From Kushneria phosphatilytica (GTDB lineage Bacteria > Pseudomonadota > Gammaproteobacteria > Pseudomonadales > Halomonadaceae): 64,000 bases of DNA. The stretch lies in NCBI RefSeq assembly GCF_008247605.1, contig NZ_CP043420.1, positions 3,286,001 through 3,350,000 on the forward strand, given 5' to 3'. Below are positions 19,917 to 28,168 of the stretch, piece by piece (the stretch's first letter is position 1; the number at the start of each line of letters is the position of its first letter). Made by a program: the position numbers and the translations under genes. Below the pieces are notes generated by a model. It saw nothing but the letters and a program-made list of their open reading frames with translations. It was not told where the DNA came from and ran no database searches.

Positions 19917-21185
19917 TTACCAGTGGCGCCGCTTGATACGCTTGAGCTCGCCTTCCAGATTCGACAGCCCCTGCTCGGGCTCGACGCTTCCCGCCAGTAC
20001 GCTATGCACGGTATTGAAAAAGGCATTCGAGACTCGGCTGTAATTATCGCCGGTCACGGCAGAGGGGCGGGGCACACCGGACGTGAAGGTCTTGTAGAGC
20101 GTGCCGAAGAAGGGCACGGCAGCAAGCACCTGCTGGTCCTTGTAAAGCGACTCGATGGTCGGGTTGTAGGAAGCTTCAATGGCGCGTCGCTTCTGTTCTT
20201 TGGGCCCGGTCAGATAGGCGACCAGTTCCGCGGCCAATTGCGGATGCTGACTGTATTTCGAGACCGCCAGGTTCCAGCCCCCGAGCGTGGCCACATGCTG
20301 TCCGTTTTCTCCCCCCTTCGGCAGTATTGCGACACCCACCTTGTCCTTGATGTCACTCTGATCGCTCTGCGCCAGCGCCCATGCATAGGGCCAGTTGCGC
20401 ATAAAGACAGCATCGCCGGACTGGAAGACCCCGCGCGCTTCCTCTTCGGTGTAATTGAGCACGCCGCGCGGTGAGATGGTGCCAATCCAGCTCGATGCCA
20501 GCTTCAGAGCCTCTGCCGCATCGGGATTGTCGATGGTGATATCGCCCTGCGAATTGACGATGGTGCCACCGTTCGGATAGCTGTCGATCCACTCCAGCGC
20601 ATTACAGGTCAGCCCCTCATAGGCCCGGCCCTGGAAGACATACCCCCACATCCGGTCATGCCCGGCCTTGCGCTCTCCCTGCTGAATGGTTGTGGCAGTA
20701 TCCGTCAACTGCTGCCAGGTCTCTGGCACCGGCTTGTCATACTGCTCCAGCAGATCCTTGCGGTAATAAAGCACGCCGGCATCGGTAAACCACGGCATCG
20801 CCACCAGCCGACCATCAATGGTGTTGTTATCGATCAATGCCTTGAACTGACCCTGTGTTGCATCCTCGGGCAGATACTGGTGCAGATCGGCCAGATGCGA
20901 TGCCAGCATGCCCGGCCAGACCACATCGATCTGCATGACATCAATATCACTGGACTGTGCATTGAGGATCTGCTGATAGAGCGACAGGCGCTCGGTGGAG
21001 GAGTTCGGTGTCGAAATCACATTGACCGTATGCCCGGTCTGTTTTTCCCAGATCGCAACCCCTTCCTTGCACAGCTGAAGTTCGGCGCCCACCGCCCCAC
21101 AGGAAATGGTGAGATCCGCCGCCTGTGCCTGAACGGCCACCAGCCCGGTCAGGGCCACGATATTCACCCAGGAGAACACTTTCAT
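19917..21185 (-). CDS. Sugar ABC transporter substrate-binding protein (ThuE/alpha-glucoside type)
   Basis: A periplasmic solute receptor of 422 residues. The start at 21185 is chosen because GGAGG lies six bases upstream and yields a clean signal peptide (cleavage after VQAQAA). The longer frame reaching 21323 has no ribosome site and would bury the signal. The mature start LTISCGAVGAELQLC and the SSDIDVMQIDVVWPGML segment resemble ThuE, the trehalose/maltose receptor of Sinorhizobium. It is first in the operon with two permeases, an ATPase and an alpha-glucosidase. Together with lamB and malM nearby, this suggests maltose, trehalose or short maltodextrin uptake. No LacI- or MalT-type regulator is in the window. 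Confidence 0.9.
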   Translation of the reverse strand: MKVFSWVNIVALTGLVAVQAQAADLTISCGAVGAELQLCKEGVAIWEKQTGHTVNVISTPNSSTERLSLYQQILNAQSSDIDVMQIDVVWPGMLASHLADLHQYLPEDATQGQFKALIDNNTIDGRLVAMPWFTDAGVLYYRKDLLEQYDKPVPETWQQLTDTATTIQQGERKAGHDRMWGYVFQGRAYEGLTCNALEWIDSYPNGGTIVNSQGDITIDNPDAAEALKLASSWIGTISPRGVLNYTEEEARGVFQSGDAVFMRNWPYAWALAQSDQSDIKDKVGVAILPKGGENGQHVATLGGWNLAVSKYSQHPQLAAELVAYLTGPKEQKRRAIEASYNPTIESLYKDQQVLAAVPFFGTLYKTFTSGVPRPSAVTGDNYSRVSNAFFNTVHSVLAGSVEPEQGLSNLEGELKRIKRRHW

Positions 21186-21490
21186 GAGACCTCCGGCTGC
21201 ATCCAGCGCCTGTTTTAATTGTTGACAGAACATCAGTAACAACCGGCAAACGGCCCCACAAGCTGTACCTTGGTCGCTTGTGCCAAGGTCTATACCACCT
21301 ATGGCACAGGCGCTGCGGTCCATGCCTGAACCACGAGATCGCTTTCATCAGCTTGTCAGAAGACGCTCATGACGCCTCATTGGGTTAATGCCATGGGAGC
21401 GGGCTATCATGGCCCGATGAGATTGGTGTCAAACAATTGATGCAGGATGTACCCCACCCGACCCGAATGATCCGGACATACAGTCGCGTT
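21186..21490. other. Divergent intergenic region between sugar operon and ATP-grasp gene
   Basis: About 300 bases that should hold both promoters. The only clear structure is the inverted repeat at 21267-21289. Confidence 0.5.
21267..21289. promoter_or_regulatory. Inverted repeat upstream of the sugar operon, candidate operator
   Basis: Perfect seven-base arms ACCTTGG (21267-21273) and CCAAGGT (21283-21289) with a nine-base spacer, about 80-100 bases upstream of the binding-protein start. It is a candidate site for the unseen regulator of the alpha-glucoside operon. Confidence 0.4.
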
Positions 21491-22273
21491 ATGAAACTGA
21501 TTACCTTCGACGCTTTTCGTACCCTGGGCGTGGCCGGCGTGCGCTATATCAAACCCGAGCGCATGTACGATCATCTGGAAGAAATCCGCTCGGCCGACTG
21601 GCTGCTGTTCCCGAGCTACTGGCAGATCAATACATTGCTGTTCGGTCTGCACAAACGGACCTTTCCCTCGCCGGCCACCTACTATCTGGGACACAACAAG
21701 GTCGAACAGACCCGGGTCATTCGGGCAGTCTTTCCCGATGCCATGCCTCCCACCGAGATCCAGCCCGCCACACGTGCCGGTATCGACGTGATCGAGCAGG
21801 CCTTCGATTACCCGCTGATCGTCAAGGAGATCCGCAGCGCCCAGGGCCACGGTGTACATCTGCTCTGGAATCGCGAAGAACTGGAACGCTTTGCCGAAGC
21901 GCACGAGACCCTTTATGTGCAGCCACGACTACCGATCGACCGTGACCTGCGCATTGTGATCGTGGGGGATGAAGTACTCACCGCCTATTGGCGAATTACC
22001 CCCCTCGGCGGCTATCGGGCCAATGTCTCTCAGGGGGGTGATATCGTCTTCGATGAGATACCGCAGGCCGCCATCGACATGGCGCTTGATGTGGCCAAAC
22101 GGCTGGATATCGATCATGCCGGCTTCGATATCGCGATGGTCGAGGGGGTACCCGTACTGCTCGAATTCAACCGGCTCTTCGGCAATCAGGGCATCGCGAA
22201 CGCCAGTCGCGAGCTGGGCGGCGCCATGCAACGCTGGCTGGAGCGATGTTCACGAGCACGCTCACCCGAATGA
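21491..22273 (+). CDS. RimK-like ATP-grasp protein
   Basis: A 260-residue member of the ATP-grasp superfamily, which ligates a carboxylate to an amine or thiol through an acyl-phosphate. The RimK-type ATP-binding elements are visible: LIVKEIRSAQGHGV for the phosphate-contacting loop, YVQPRLPIDRDLRIVIVGDE, and the metal-binding LLEFNRLFGNQGI. The ATG at 21491 (MKLITFDAFRTLG) is preferred to the ORF extension from 21437, which lacks any domain content. The substrate is unknown; ribosomal protein S6 modification is only one of several possible roles. It converges on the dGTPase gene eight bases away. Confidence 0.8.
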   Translation: MKLITFDAFRTLGVAGVRYIKPERMYDHLEEIRSADWLLFPSYWQINTLLFGLHKRTFPSPATYYLGHNKVEQTRVIRAVFPDAMPPTEIQPATRAGIDVIEQAFDYPLIVKEIRSAQGHGVHLLWNREELERFAEAHETLYVQPRLPIDRDLRIVIVGDEVLTAYWRITPLGGYRANVSQGGDIVFDEIPQAAIDMALDVAKRLDIDHAGFDIAMVEGVPVLLEFNRLFGNQGIANASRELGGAMQRWLERCSRARSPE

Positions 22274-22287
22274 TGGCGCCATCATTC
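22268..22287. terminator. Perfect 20-base palindrome at convergent gene ends
   Basis: A ten-base arm GAATGATGGC is followed directly by its complement. The element spans the stop codons of both the ATP-grasp gene and the dGTPase gene, with C-rich DNA on one side. It is likely a shared hairpin terminator or transcript stabiliser, though it has no T tract. Confidence 0.55.
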
Positions 22288-23619
22288 CCCCCGTAACCGC
22301 CCACCCATCTCCTGGGCGAGATCAACCGCATAGTGGTCGGTCATGCCACCAATGAAATCGAGCATGCGGCGGTAGCTGTCATAGAGCGGCCATTGAGCCA
22401 GCGGCGTGTTCTCGCCAATCAGCATCAGCACACGCTGATGCTTGTAGCTCGACTGGCCGGTATGGTGCAGTTCGTGCGCTGCCCCGATGAAGGTCTCCAG
22501 CAGTAGCCCGAGGGTGGTATGTGCGCCAATTTCCATCTTGGCCTTGCGGGCATTGCGAAAGATGCGCTCGCGGGCAGTCTTCTTGGCCTCACTGACCCCC
22601 CAGCCGAGATCGGGATGGCAGAGATCCAGCAGATCATCCTCGAGCCGCCCGTGCAGCAGCTCCTGCTCATGCTCGACAAAGGCGTCGGCGACTTCGTTGA
22701 CCGCGCGCTCCATCGCCGCCCCACGCAGGGCGGCAATCCGCCGACGCTGAGAAACGCCTTCGCGCTCCATGCGTTCGTAGCCTTCGGGCGGGGCACCGGC
22801 AATATGTGTCAGGATATCGGCAACCTCCTGATAGCGCAGGATGCCCATCTCCAGCCCGTCCTCGAGATCCAGCAGCGCATAGCAGATATCGTCGGCAGCC
22901 TCGACCAGCCACGCCAGCGGATGCCGACACCAGGACCAGTCGCCGGTTCGCAACAGCCCCAGGCTGTCGGCCACCTCTGCGAGCATGCGCTTTTCCGACT
23001 GATAAGCACCGAACTTGCCGGACTGACTGGCGCTCTCCACGGTCCAGGGGTACTTCAGCATCGCGCCCAGGGTCGGCATGGTCAGCCGCATGCCACCGCG
23101 AAACTGGTTGTACTCGATCTGGGTGACCGTCCGGAACCCCTGGGCGTTGCCTTCATAGGTGAGCAAATCGGCCCGCTCGATCTCGTCGAGATCGTCGAGC
23201 AGCCCACTGCCATTGTGAACAGCACTGGTAAACCAGTCGCGAATCGCGTACTCGCCAGCGTGGCCGAAAGGCGGGTTACCGATATCGTGCCCCAGGCAGG
23301 CCGCCTGCACGATAACGCCCATATCCGCCGGGGCAATCCAGCTCGGCAGATGATCGGCCAACTGTTCCCCGACGATCATGCCCAGACTGCGCCCGACACA
23401 GCCGACCTCCAGCGAGTGTGTCAACCGGGTGTGGATATGATCGTTTTCGGTCAGCGGATGGACCTGGGTCTTGCGTCCCAGACGACGAAACGAACCCGCG
23501 AACACGATGCGGTCGAAATCCTTGTGAAAGGGACTGCGGCCAATCTCGCGCTCACTGCCGGAGGGCTTGTCATTGAGCCGCGTCGGGTCCAGCAGCTGTT
23601 GCCATTGCATTCGCGTCAT
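22282..23619 (-). CDS. dgt: Deoxyguanosinetriphosphate triphosphohydrolase-like protein (HD domain)
   Basis: Hydrolyses dGTP or other dNTPs to deoxynucleoside and tripolyphosphate, tuning the dNTP pool. The 445 residues show the metal-binding HD motifs HTRLTHSLEV and LGHDIGNPPFGHAGE, plus DDICYALLDLEDG around the second Asp. Length and ending agree with the Pseudomonas-type dGTPase. It converges on the ATP-grasp gene with a palindrome between. A GGGATGG site precedes the ATG, and the next gene upstream is the oxaloacetate decarboxylase on the same strand, 49 bases away. Confidence 0.9.
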   Translation of the reverse strand: MTRMQWQQLLDPTRLNDKPSGSEREIGRSPFHKDFDRIVFAGSFRRLGRKTQVHPLTENDHIHTRLTHSLEVGCVGRSLGMIVGEQLADHLPSWIAPADMGVIVQAACLGHDIGNPPFGHAGEYAIRDWFTSAVHNGSGLLDDLDEIERADLLTYEGNAQGFRTVTQIEYNQFRGGMRLTMPTLGAMLKYPWTVESASQSGKFGAYQSEKRMLAEVADSLGLLRTGDWSWCRHPLAWLVEAADDICYALLDLEDGLEMGILRYQEVADILTHIAGAPPEGYERMEREGVSQRRRIAALRGAAMERAVNEVADAFVEHEQELLHGRLEDDLLDLCHPDLGWGVSEAKKTARERIFRNARKAKMEIGAHTTLGLLLETFIGAAHELHHTGQSSYKHQRVLMLIGENTPLAQWPLYDSYRRMLDFIGGMTDHYAVDLAQEMGGRLRGE

Positions 23620-23668
23620 GCATCCATCCCGTTGCCGTTACCTCTTTTGGACTCAAACGCAAAAGGGG

Positions 23669-24532
23669 TTATTCACGCACATCCATATAGCGACGCGCCC
23701 ACTCACGATTTTCCTCGAGCGTAGAGTAGCGGGTGGAAAGCTCGGAAGCATCCAGCTCGCCGGCCGCAATATCGCGCTGCTCACGCAGACAGTCGTAGGT
23801 GGCCTTGATGGCCGCGAAATAGGCCGCGTGTCCGTTGACGACAACCCGCACACCGGCCTCGGCCAGCCGCGCCCGATCGCGCAGCTCGGGATTGTCATAG
23901 GCAACCAGCATGATGGGTACACTCAGATGCCGGGCCACTTCTTCCAGGTGATCGAAATCGCGGATACCCACCATGCAGATGCCATCGGCCCCCGCGTCCT
24001 GGTAGGCGACGGCACGGGCAATGGTGTCCTCGATGCCAAGACGGCCGGCGTTGGTCCGGGCAAAGATCGCCATGGCCGGATCGATACGGGCCTCCAGTGC
24101 GGCCTGAATCTTGCCGACCCCTTCCTCGAGCGGAATCAGATCGGTTGATTTGTGGCCATACTTGGCCGGCAGCAGCGTATCCTCGATGGTCAATGCGGCA
24201 ACACCTGCCCGCTCCAGCTCGGAGACGGTACGCATCACGTTGAGCGCATTGCCATAGCCATGGTCGGCATCGGCAATGATCGGCAGCCGAGCGACACGGC
24301 CGATCCGGGTGGCCTGCTCGGTAAATTCACTCAGCGTGATCAGGGCAAAATCGGGGGCCGCGAGCACCTGCAGCGAAGCCACCGACCCGCCCAGGATACC
24401 GACCTCGAAACCGAGATCAGCGGCAATGCGTGCCGACATGGGGTCAAACGTCGAAGCCGTGTAGTAACACTGCCGGTTATCGAGCAGCGCGCGAAATTCC
24501 TTGCGCAGATCGTGCTGGGAAGGCGTGGCCAT
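23669..24532 (-). CDS. Oxaloacetate decarboxylase, isocitrate lyase/PEP mutase superfamily
   Basis: A 287-residue TIM-barrel lyase of the PA4872 type, which decarboxylates oxaloacetate to pyruvate with magnesium. The superfamily core is readable: [20 protein letters not shown], the metal-binding [15 protein letters not shown], then [13 protein letters not shown] and AIFARTNAG. The usual PEP mutase or 2-methylisocitrate lyase signature KKCGH is absent (the equivalent loop reads AKYGHKS), which fits oxaloacetate decarboxylase. A GGAG ribosome site supports the start. It is likely co-transcribed with the dGTPase gene downstream. Confidence 0.85.
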   Translation of the reverse strand: MATPSQHDLRKEFRALLDNRQCYYTASTFDPMSARIAADLGFEVGILGGSVASLQVLAAPDFALITLSEFTEQATRIGRVARLPIIADADHGYGNALNVMRTVSELERAGVAALTIEDTLLPAKYGHKSTDLIPLEEGVGKIQAALEARIDPAMAIFARTNAGRLGIEDTIARAVAYQDAGADGICMVGIRDFDHLEEVARHLSVPIMLVAYDNPELRDRARLAEAGVRVVVNGHAAYFAAIKATYDCLREQRDIAAGELDASELSTRYSTLEENREWARRYMDVRE

Positions 24533-24689
24533 GAGAACTCCTGAAACCGCCGAAAACGGTCAATACGACCCTGGTATGATGGCGCGTTACTTTAAACGTT
24601 TGCGCTCAAGGGTACCAATCATGACGGGGTGAGCGCGCTATTGTCAGCCCGCTCACCTCCTGGAGATCTCTCGCCTGCCCATGCGGGTG

Positions 24690-26105
24690 CTAATCACTGC
24701 CATCGGCCAGAGCCGGCAACAACACCTTGAGCTTGCGGGTCAGGGTATTGCGCCCCCAGCCCAGCAGCTCGGCGGCTTCCCCCTTGCGCCCCCCGGTGTG
24801 CTTGAGCGCCGTTTCGATGAGAATGCGCTCGAAATCAGGCACGGCTTCCTCGAGCAGGTGGGTATGTCCTGCGGCCAGGGCACGATCAGCCCATTCGCGG
24901 AAGGCACCGCGCCAGTCACCGGCCGCCATCTCGGCACTGCCGATTTCACGCAGCTCGGGGGGTAGATCGTCGACCAGAATTTCACGCCCCGAGGCCATGA
25001 CCGTCAGCCAGCGACAGGTATTTTCGAGCTGGCGCACATTGCCCGGCCATGAGAGCCTGGCCAGGTGCGCCTCGGCTTCCTCGGTCAGAAGCTTGGGTTC
25101 GGCAGAGAGCTCCTTCGCCGCTTCGGCCAGGAAGTGACGGGCCAGCCGCGGGATATCCTCGCGCCGCTCGGCCAGCCGCGGCAGATGAATGCGGATGACG
25201 TTGAGACGGTGATACAAATCCTCGCGAAAGCGGCCTTCACTCACCAGCTGCTCAAGATTCTGGTGCGTGGCGGCAATGATCCGCACATCAACCTTCACCG
25301 AAGTGTGGCCGCCCACCCGATAGAACTCACCATCGGCCAGCACCCGCAGCAGCCGGGTCTGGGTTTCGGCCGGCATGTCACCGATCTCGTCGAGAAAGAG
25401 CGTACCACCATCTGCTTGTTCGAAGCGTCCGCGACGCTGCGAAGTCGCCCCGGTAAAGGCGCCCTTCTCATGACCGAACAGCTCGGATTCCATCAGATCG
25501 CGCGGAATGGCCGCCATGTTCAGGGCGATGAAAGGCGCTCGAGCCCTGGGGCTGTGCTGATGCAGGGCCTGGGCGACCCGCTCCTTGCCGGTGCCCGATT
25601 CGCCATTGATCATCACCGTGATATGGGACTGCGACAGCCGGCCAATGGCGCGAAACACCTCCTGCATTGCCGGTGCTTCACCGATGATCTCGGTATCGAT
25701 ACCTTCCGGCTCCCGCGCAGGCGTTCGACGCTCCCGGGCGTGGGCGATCGCTCGACGCACCAGCGCCAGGGCATCATCGACATCGAAGGGCTTGGGTAAA
25801 TATTCGAAGGCGCCCCCCTGATAGGAAGCCACGGCGCTATCGAGATCGGAATGTGCCGTCATGACGATGACCGGCATGTCCGGATGGCGTTCCCGGGTCC
25901 GGGCCATCAGATCCAGGCCATCAATCCCCGGCATGCGAATATCGGTCAGCAGCACGTCCGGCGGCTGGCGATCCATGGCGATCTCGGCCTGATCGGCGCG
26001 CTCGAAGCAGGCCACCTCGATATCAGGCTGCGCGAGCGTGCGTTCGAGTACCCAACGAATGGCGCGGTCATCATCGACGATGTAAACGCGTGCGGTATCA
26101 CTCAT
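24690..26105 (-). CDS. ntrC: Nitrogen regulation response regulator NtrC (GlnG)
   Basis: The 471-residue sigma-54 activator of nitrogen-scavenging genes. Residues 1-120 are a receiver with phosphoacceptor Asp in [10 protein letters not shown] at about 55. The AAA+ domain shows GESGTGKE (Walker A), [13 protein letters not shown] (sigma-54 contact GAFTGA loop) and [10 protein letters not shown] (Walker B). The C-terminus is a Fis-type helix-turn-helix ([19 protein letters not shown]). Its start overlaps the ntrB stop by four bases (ATGA), so the two are coupled. Candidate DNA sites for this protein are seen at 27341-27357 and 31454-31483. Confidence 0.96.
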   Translation of the reverse strand: MSDTARVYIVDDDRAIRWVLERTLAQPDIEVACFERADQAEIAMDRQPPDVLLTDIRMPGIDGLDLMARTRERHPDMPVIVMTAHSDLDSAVASYQGGAFEYLPKPFDVDDALALVRRAIAHARERRTPAREPEGIDTEIIGEAPAMQEVFRAIGRLSQSHITVMINGESGTGKERVAQALHQHSPRARAPFIALNMAAIPRDLMESELFGHEKGAFTGATSQRRGRFEQADGGTLFLDEIGDMPAETQTRLLRVLADGEFYRVGGHTSVKVDVRIIAATHQNLEQLVSEGRFREDLYHRLNVIRIHLPRLAERREDIPRLARHFLAEAAKELSAEPKLLTEEAEAHLARLSWPGNVRQLENTCRWLTVMASGREILVDDLPPELREIGSAEMAAGDWRGAFREWADRALAAGHTHLLEEAVPDFERILIETALKHTGGRKGEAAELLGWGRNTLTRKLKVLLPALADGSD

Positions 26106-27196
26106 GCCTGGTCTCCATGCACGGGCCTGGTGTTGTTCTCGCCGGCAATATCCAGCGGGATCAGCAGGCGAAATTCGGTATGCCCGGGTTGACTGTCACA
26201 CTCGATCAGCCCCTGGTGCTGATGCAGGATCGACTGGGAGATCGACAGCCCCAGCCCACTGCCCTCGGCTCGGCCCGAAATCATCGGATAGAAAAGGGAT
26301 TCCCGAAGTGCCTCGGGAATGCCGGGACCGTTATCGATGATGGATACCTCGCAGACCAGCCGATGGCGCTCGGCCCCCAGCGTAAACTGGCGCCGGGCTC
26401 GGGTTCGCAAAATGACGGCAGGCTCGGTGGTAGCGCTCTCTTCCAGTGCCTGTACCGCGTTGCGGGCCACATTGAGTACTGCCTGAATCAGAGCGGCTTC
26501 ATCGCCTGTAATATCGGGCAAACTGGGATCATAATCGCGTGCCAGGCTGACCCGCTGCGTTTCGGCTTCCAGCAGGGTCCGCACCCGTTCGAGTACCGCG
26601 TGGATATTGAGTGGCCCGTGCTGAACCGGTTTATTGGGCCCCAGCATGCGGTCGACCAGATCACGCAGGCGATCGGCCTCCTCCACGATAATGCGGGTAA
26701 ATTCGGTCAGACTCTCATCAGGCAGATCGCGCTCAAGCAGCTGCGCCGCCCCGCGAATGCCACCCAACGGATTCTTGACCTCGTGTGCCAGTCCGCGGGT
26801 CAGCACCTTGACCATCTCCTGGCGGGCAATCAGGGTTTCCTCGCGGGAGATACGCATCAGACGATCACGCGATTCGAACTCCAGCAGCAGCTCACGCGGA
26901 GAAAGCGGCGTCGCCGTGTAATCCACGGTGATATTCTCTCCGCTGTTCAGCAACAGCAGTGCCTCGCGCTGGGTATAGGGGTGCTGATCACGTAATGATT
27001 GCCGCAACATGGCGCTGATGCGGCCCCCTTCTCCGTCCAGACACTCCAGAACGGTATTGCCGGCCCGAGTGAGGCTGACCCCCAGCAGCGCCTCGGCTGC
27101 CGGATTGAGCCAGCGCACCCGCAGTTGTTCATCGAGCAGCACGACCGCTGTGGTGAGATGTTCCAGCAGCCGCTGATGCATGCCGTGTTCCGTCAT
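26102..27196 (-). CDS. ntrB: Nitrogen regulation sensor histidine kinase NtrB (GlnL)
   Basis: The 364-residue cytoplasmic kinase/phosphatase that controls NtrC in response to PII protein. A PAS-like N-terminal domain (VRWLNPAAEALLG) is followed by the H-box GLAHEVKNPLGGIRGAAQLL with His near 128. After it come the N-box (LNVARNAVQAL), G1 (DNGPGIP) and G2 (GSGLGLSI) of the ATPase domain. The ATG at 27196 is chosen because GGGAG precedes it and because the sigma-54 promoter at 27227-27242 lies inside the longer frame to 27253. It overlaps ntrC. Confidence 0.95.
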   Translation of the reverse strand: MTEHGMHQRLLEHLTTAVVLLDEQLRVRWLNPAAEALLGVSLTRAGNTVLECLDGEGGRISAMLRQSLRDQHPYTQREALLLLNSGENITVDYTATPLSPRELLLEFESRDRLMRISREETLIARQEMVKVLTRGLAHEVKNPLGGIRGAAQLLERDLPDESLTEFTRIIVEEADRLRDLVDRMLGPNKPVQHGPLNIHAVLERVRTLLEAETQRVSLARDYDPSLPDITGDEAALIQAVLNVARNAVQALEESATTEPAVILRTRARRQFTLGAERHRLVCEVSIIDNGPGIPEALRESLFYPMISGRAEGSGLGLSISQSILHQHQGLIECDSQPGHTEFRLLIPLDIAGENNTRPVHGDQA

Positions 27197-27226
27197 CGTG
27201 ATCTCTCCCGGTAGTGCCTGAGCTGG

Positions 27227-27242
27227 TGCAAGAAGCGCGCCA
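27227..27242 (-). promoter_or_regulatory. Sigma-54 promoter of ntrBC
   Basis: On the minus strand TGGCGC, five bases GCTTC, then TTGCA, against the consensus TGGCAC-N5-TTGCA (one mismatch). The expected transcription start is about 20 bases before the ntrB ATG at 27196. Confidence 0.75.
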
Positions 27243-27340
27243 GTCTCGTGCAATCCGCCATCCGATACTGCACCAGAACCGACAATACGGCTTAACGCTC
27301 ACCGTGACAGTTCATGGCAAGTCAGTGGGCTACCGAACAC

Positions 27341-27357
27341 TGCACCATTATTGTGCA
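27341..27357. promoter_or_regulatory. NtrC-binding site upstream of ntrB
   Basis: TGCACC-ATTAT-TGTGCA matches the 17-base NtrC dyad (TGCACC-N5-GGTGCA) with one mismatch, about 120 bases upstream of the predicted sigma-54 start. It overlaps the last codons of the DUF4124 gene. It implies that NtrC controls its own operon. Confidence 0.7.
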
Positions 27358-27893
27358 TCACGTGAAGCACGCTGACACTCTGAAGTGCAAACGTCGGAGG
27401 GGGATTCAACCACCTGCACCGATAGCACAGGCGAGCTTCGGCGTATCCGACCCTCGCGATCTACCAGCTCGGCTTGCAAGCGGTGTCTACCGGGAGCAAG
27501 TCCGGGCAATAGAAAAACCGTGGTATGCAGGGGAGACTGACTGAGCTGGCCATCTACACGCAGCTGCACGCGAAGCGGGTCTGACAGTGATGGTAAACAC
27601 TCGACGCGCAGGGCAATACCGCTGGCCGCTTCAGCGAGCGCAATCGGACGTTCGGGCGCGGGCAACACCAGGGTCAGCCGCTGGCAGCTGCTTACCGGCG
27701 TTCGGATAACGTGCTGGCCGGATGGCGCATCAAGGTGGATCACCGAGGGCGTGGGTAGCGTATGACGCTCCCCCTGGGGGAGATCACTCCAGTGAACCCG
27801 GCCCTGCTCATCGACCTGACGATACAGCGCTGACTCGGCCGATGCCGTGCCTGCCATCAGCCACAGTGCCAACACCCACCCGAATCCTTTCAC
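27348..27893 (-). CDS. DUF4124-domain periplasmic protein
   Basis: A 181-residue exported protein. The GTG at 27893 is chosen because GAGAGG precedes it and because it begins a clean signal peptide (VKGFGWVLALWLMAGTASA). The DUF4124 hallmark follows immediately as ALYRQVDEQGRVHWSDLPQ. The rest is beta-rich, with two cysteines (SSCQRL and RVECLP) that could form a disulfide, then a PGLAPGRHRLQAELVDREGR segment resembling an Ig-like fold. A gene of this family is commonly found upstream of ntrB in related bacteria. Function is not known. Its 3' end contains the NtrC site for ntrB. Confidence 0.8.
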   Translation of the reverse strand: MKGFGWVLALWLMAGTASAESALYRQVDEQGRVHWSDLPQGERHTLPTPSVIHLDAPSGQHVIRTPVSSCQRLTLVLPAPERPIALAEAASGIALRVECLPSLSDPLRVQLRVDGQLSQSPLHTTVFLLPGLAPGRHRLQAELVDREGRIRRSSPVLSVQVVESPSDVCTSECQRASRDAQ

Positions 27894-28168
27894 TGCGCCT
27901 CTCCCACGCGCTGGCCACCCGATATTGCGACAGCAATGCGACATATCCCTTGCTCGAACCACTGACGGTAGCCGAGGCGCCGGGCCTCCCATCGGGTAAG
28001 CACCCCCTCTCCCGTGGCACTGTTCGAGAGGCAGGCAAATTTATCGAGAAAAATGGTCCCGAAAGAATGACGCGTGTAAGCCTTTTTACTTACATCTGCC
28101 ACCGCTAACGGTAACCCAACACTCTTTCGTACGGTAAAACCTCATTCACGAAGTAGCAGGAGATTGAT

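Noticed and set aside
21186..21323. Longer start of the sugar-binding protein from 21323
   Set aside because: It has no ribosome site and places the signal peptide inside the protein; the ATG at 21185 has GGAGG upstream.
28076..28092. GTAAG-CTTAC inverted repeat upstream of the beta-helix gene
   Set aside because: The five-base arms are too short to separate from chance in AT-rich DNA.
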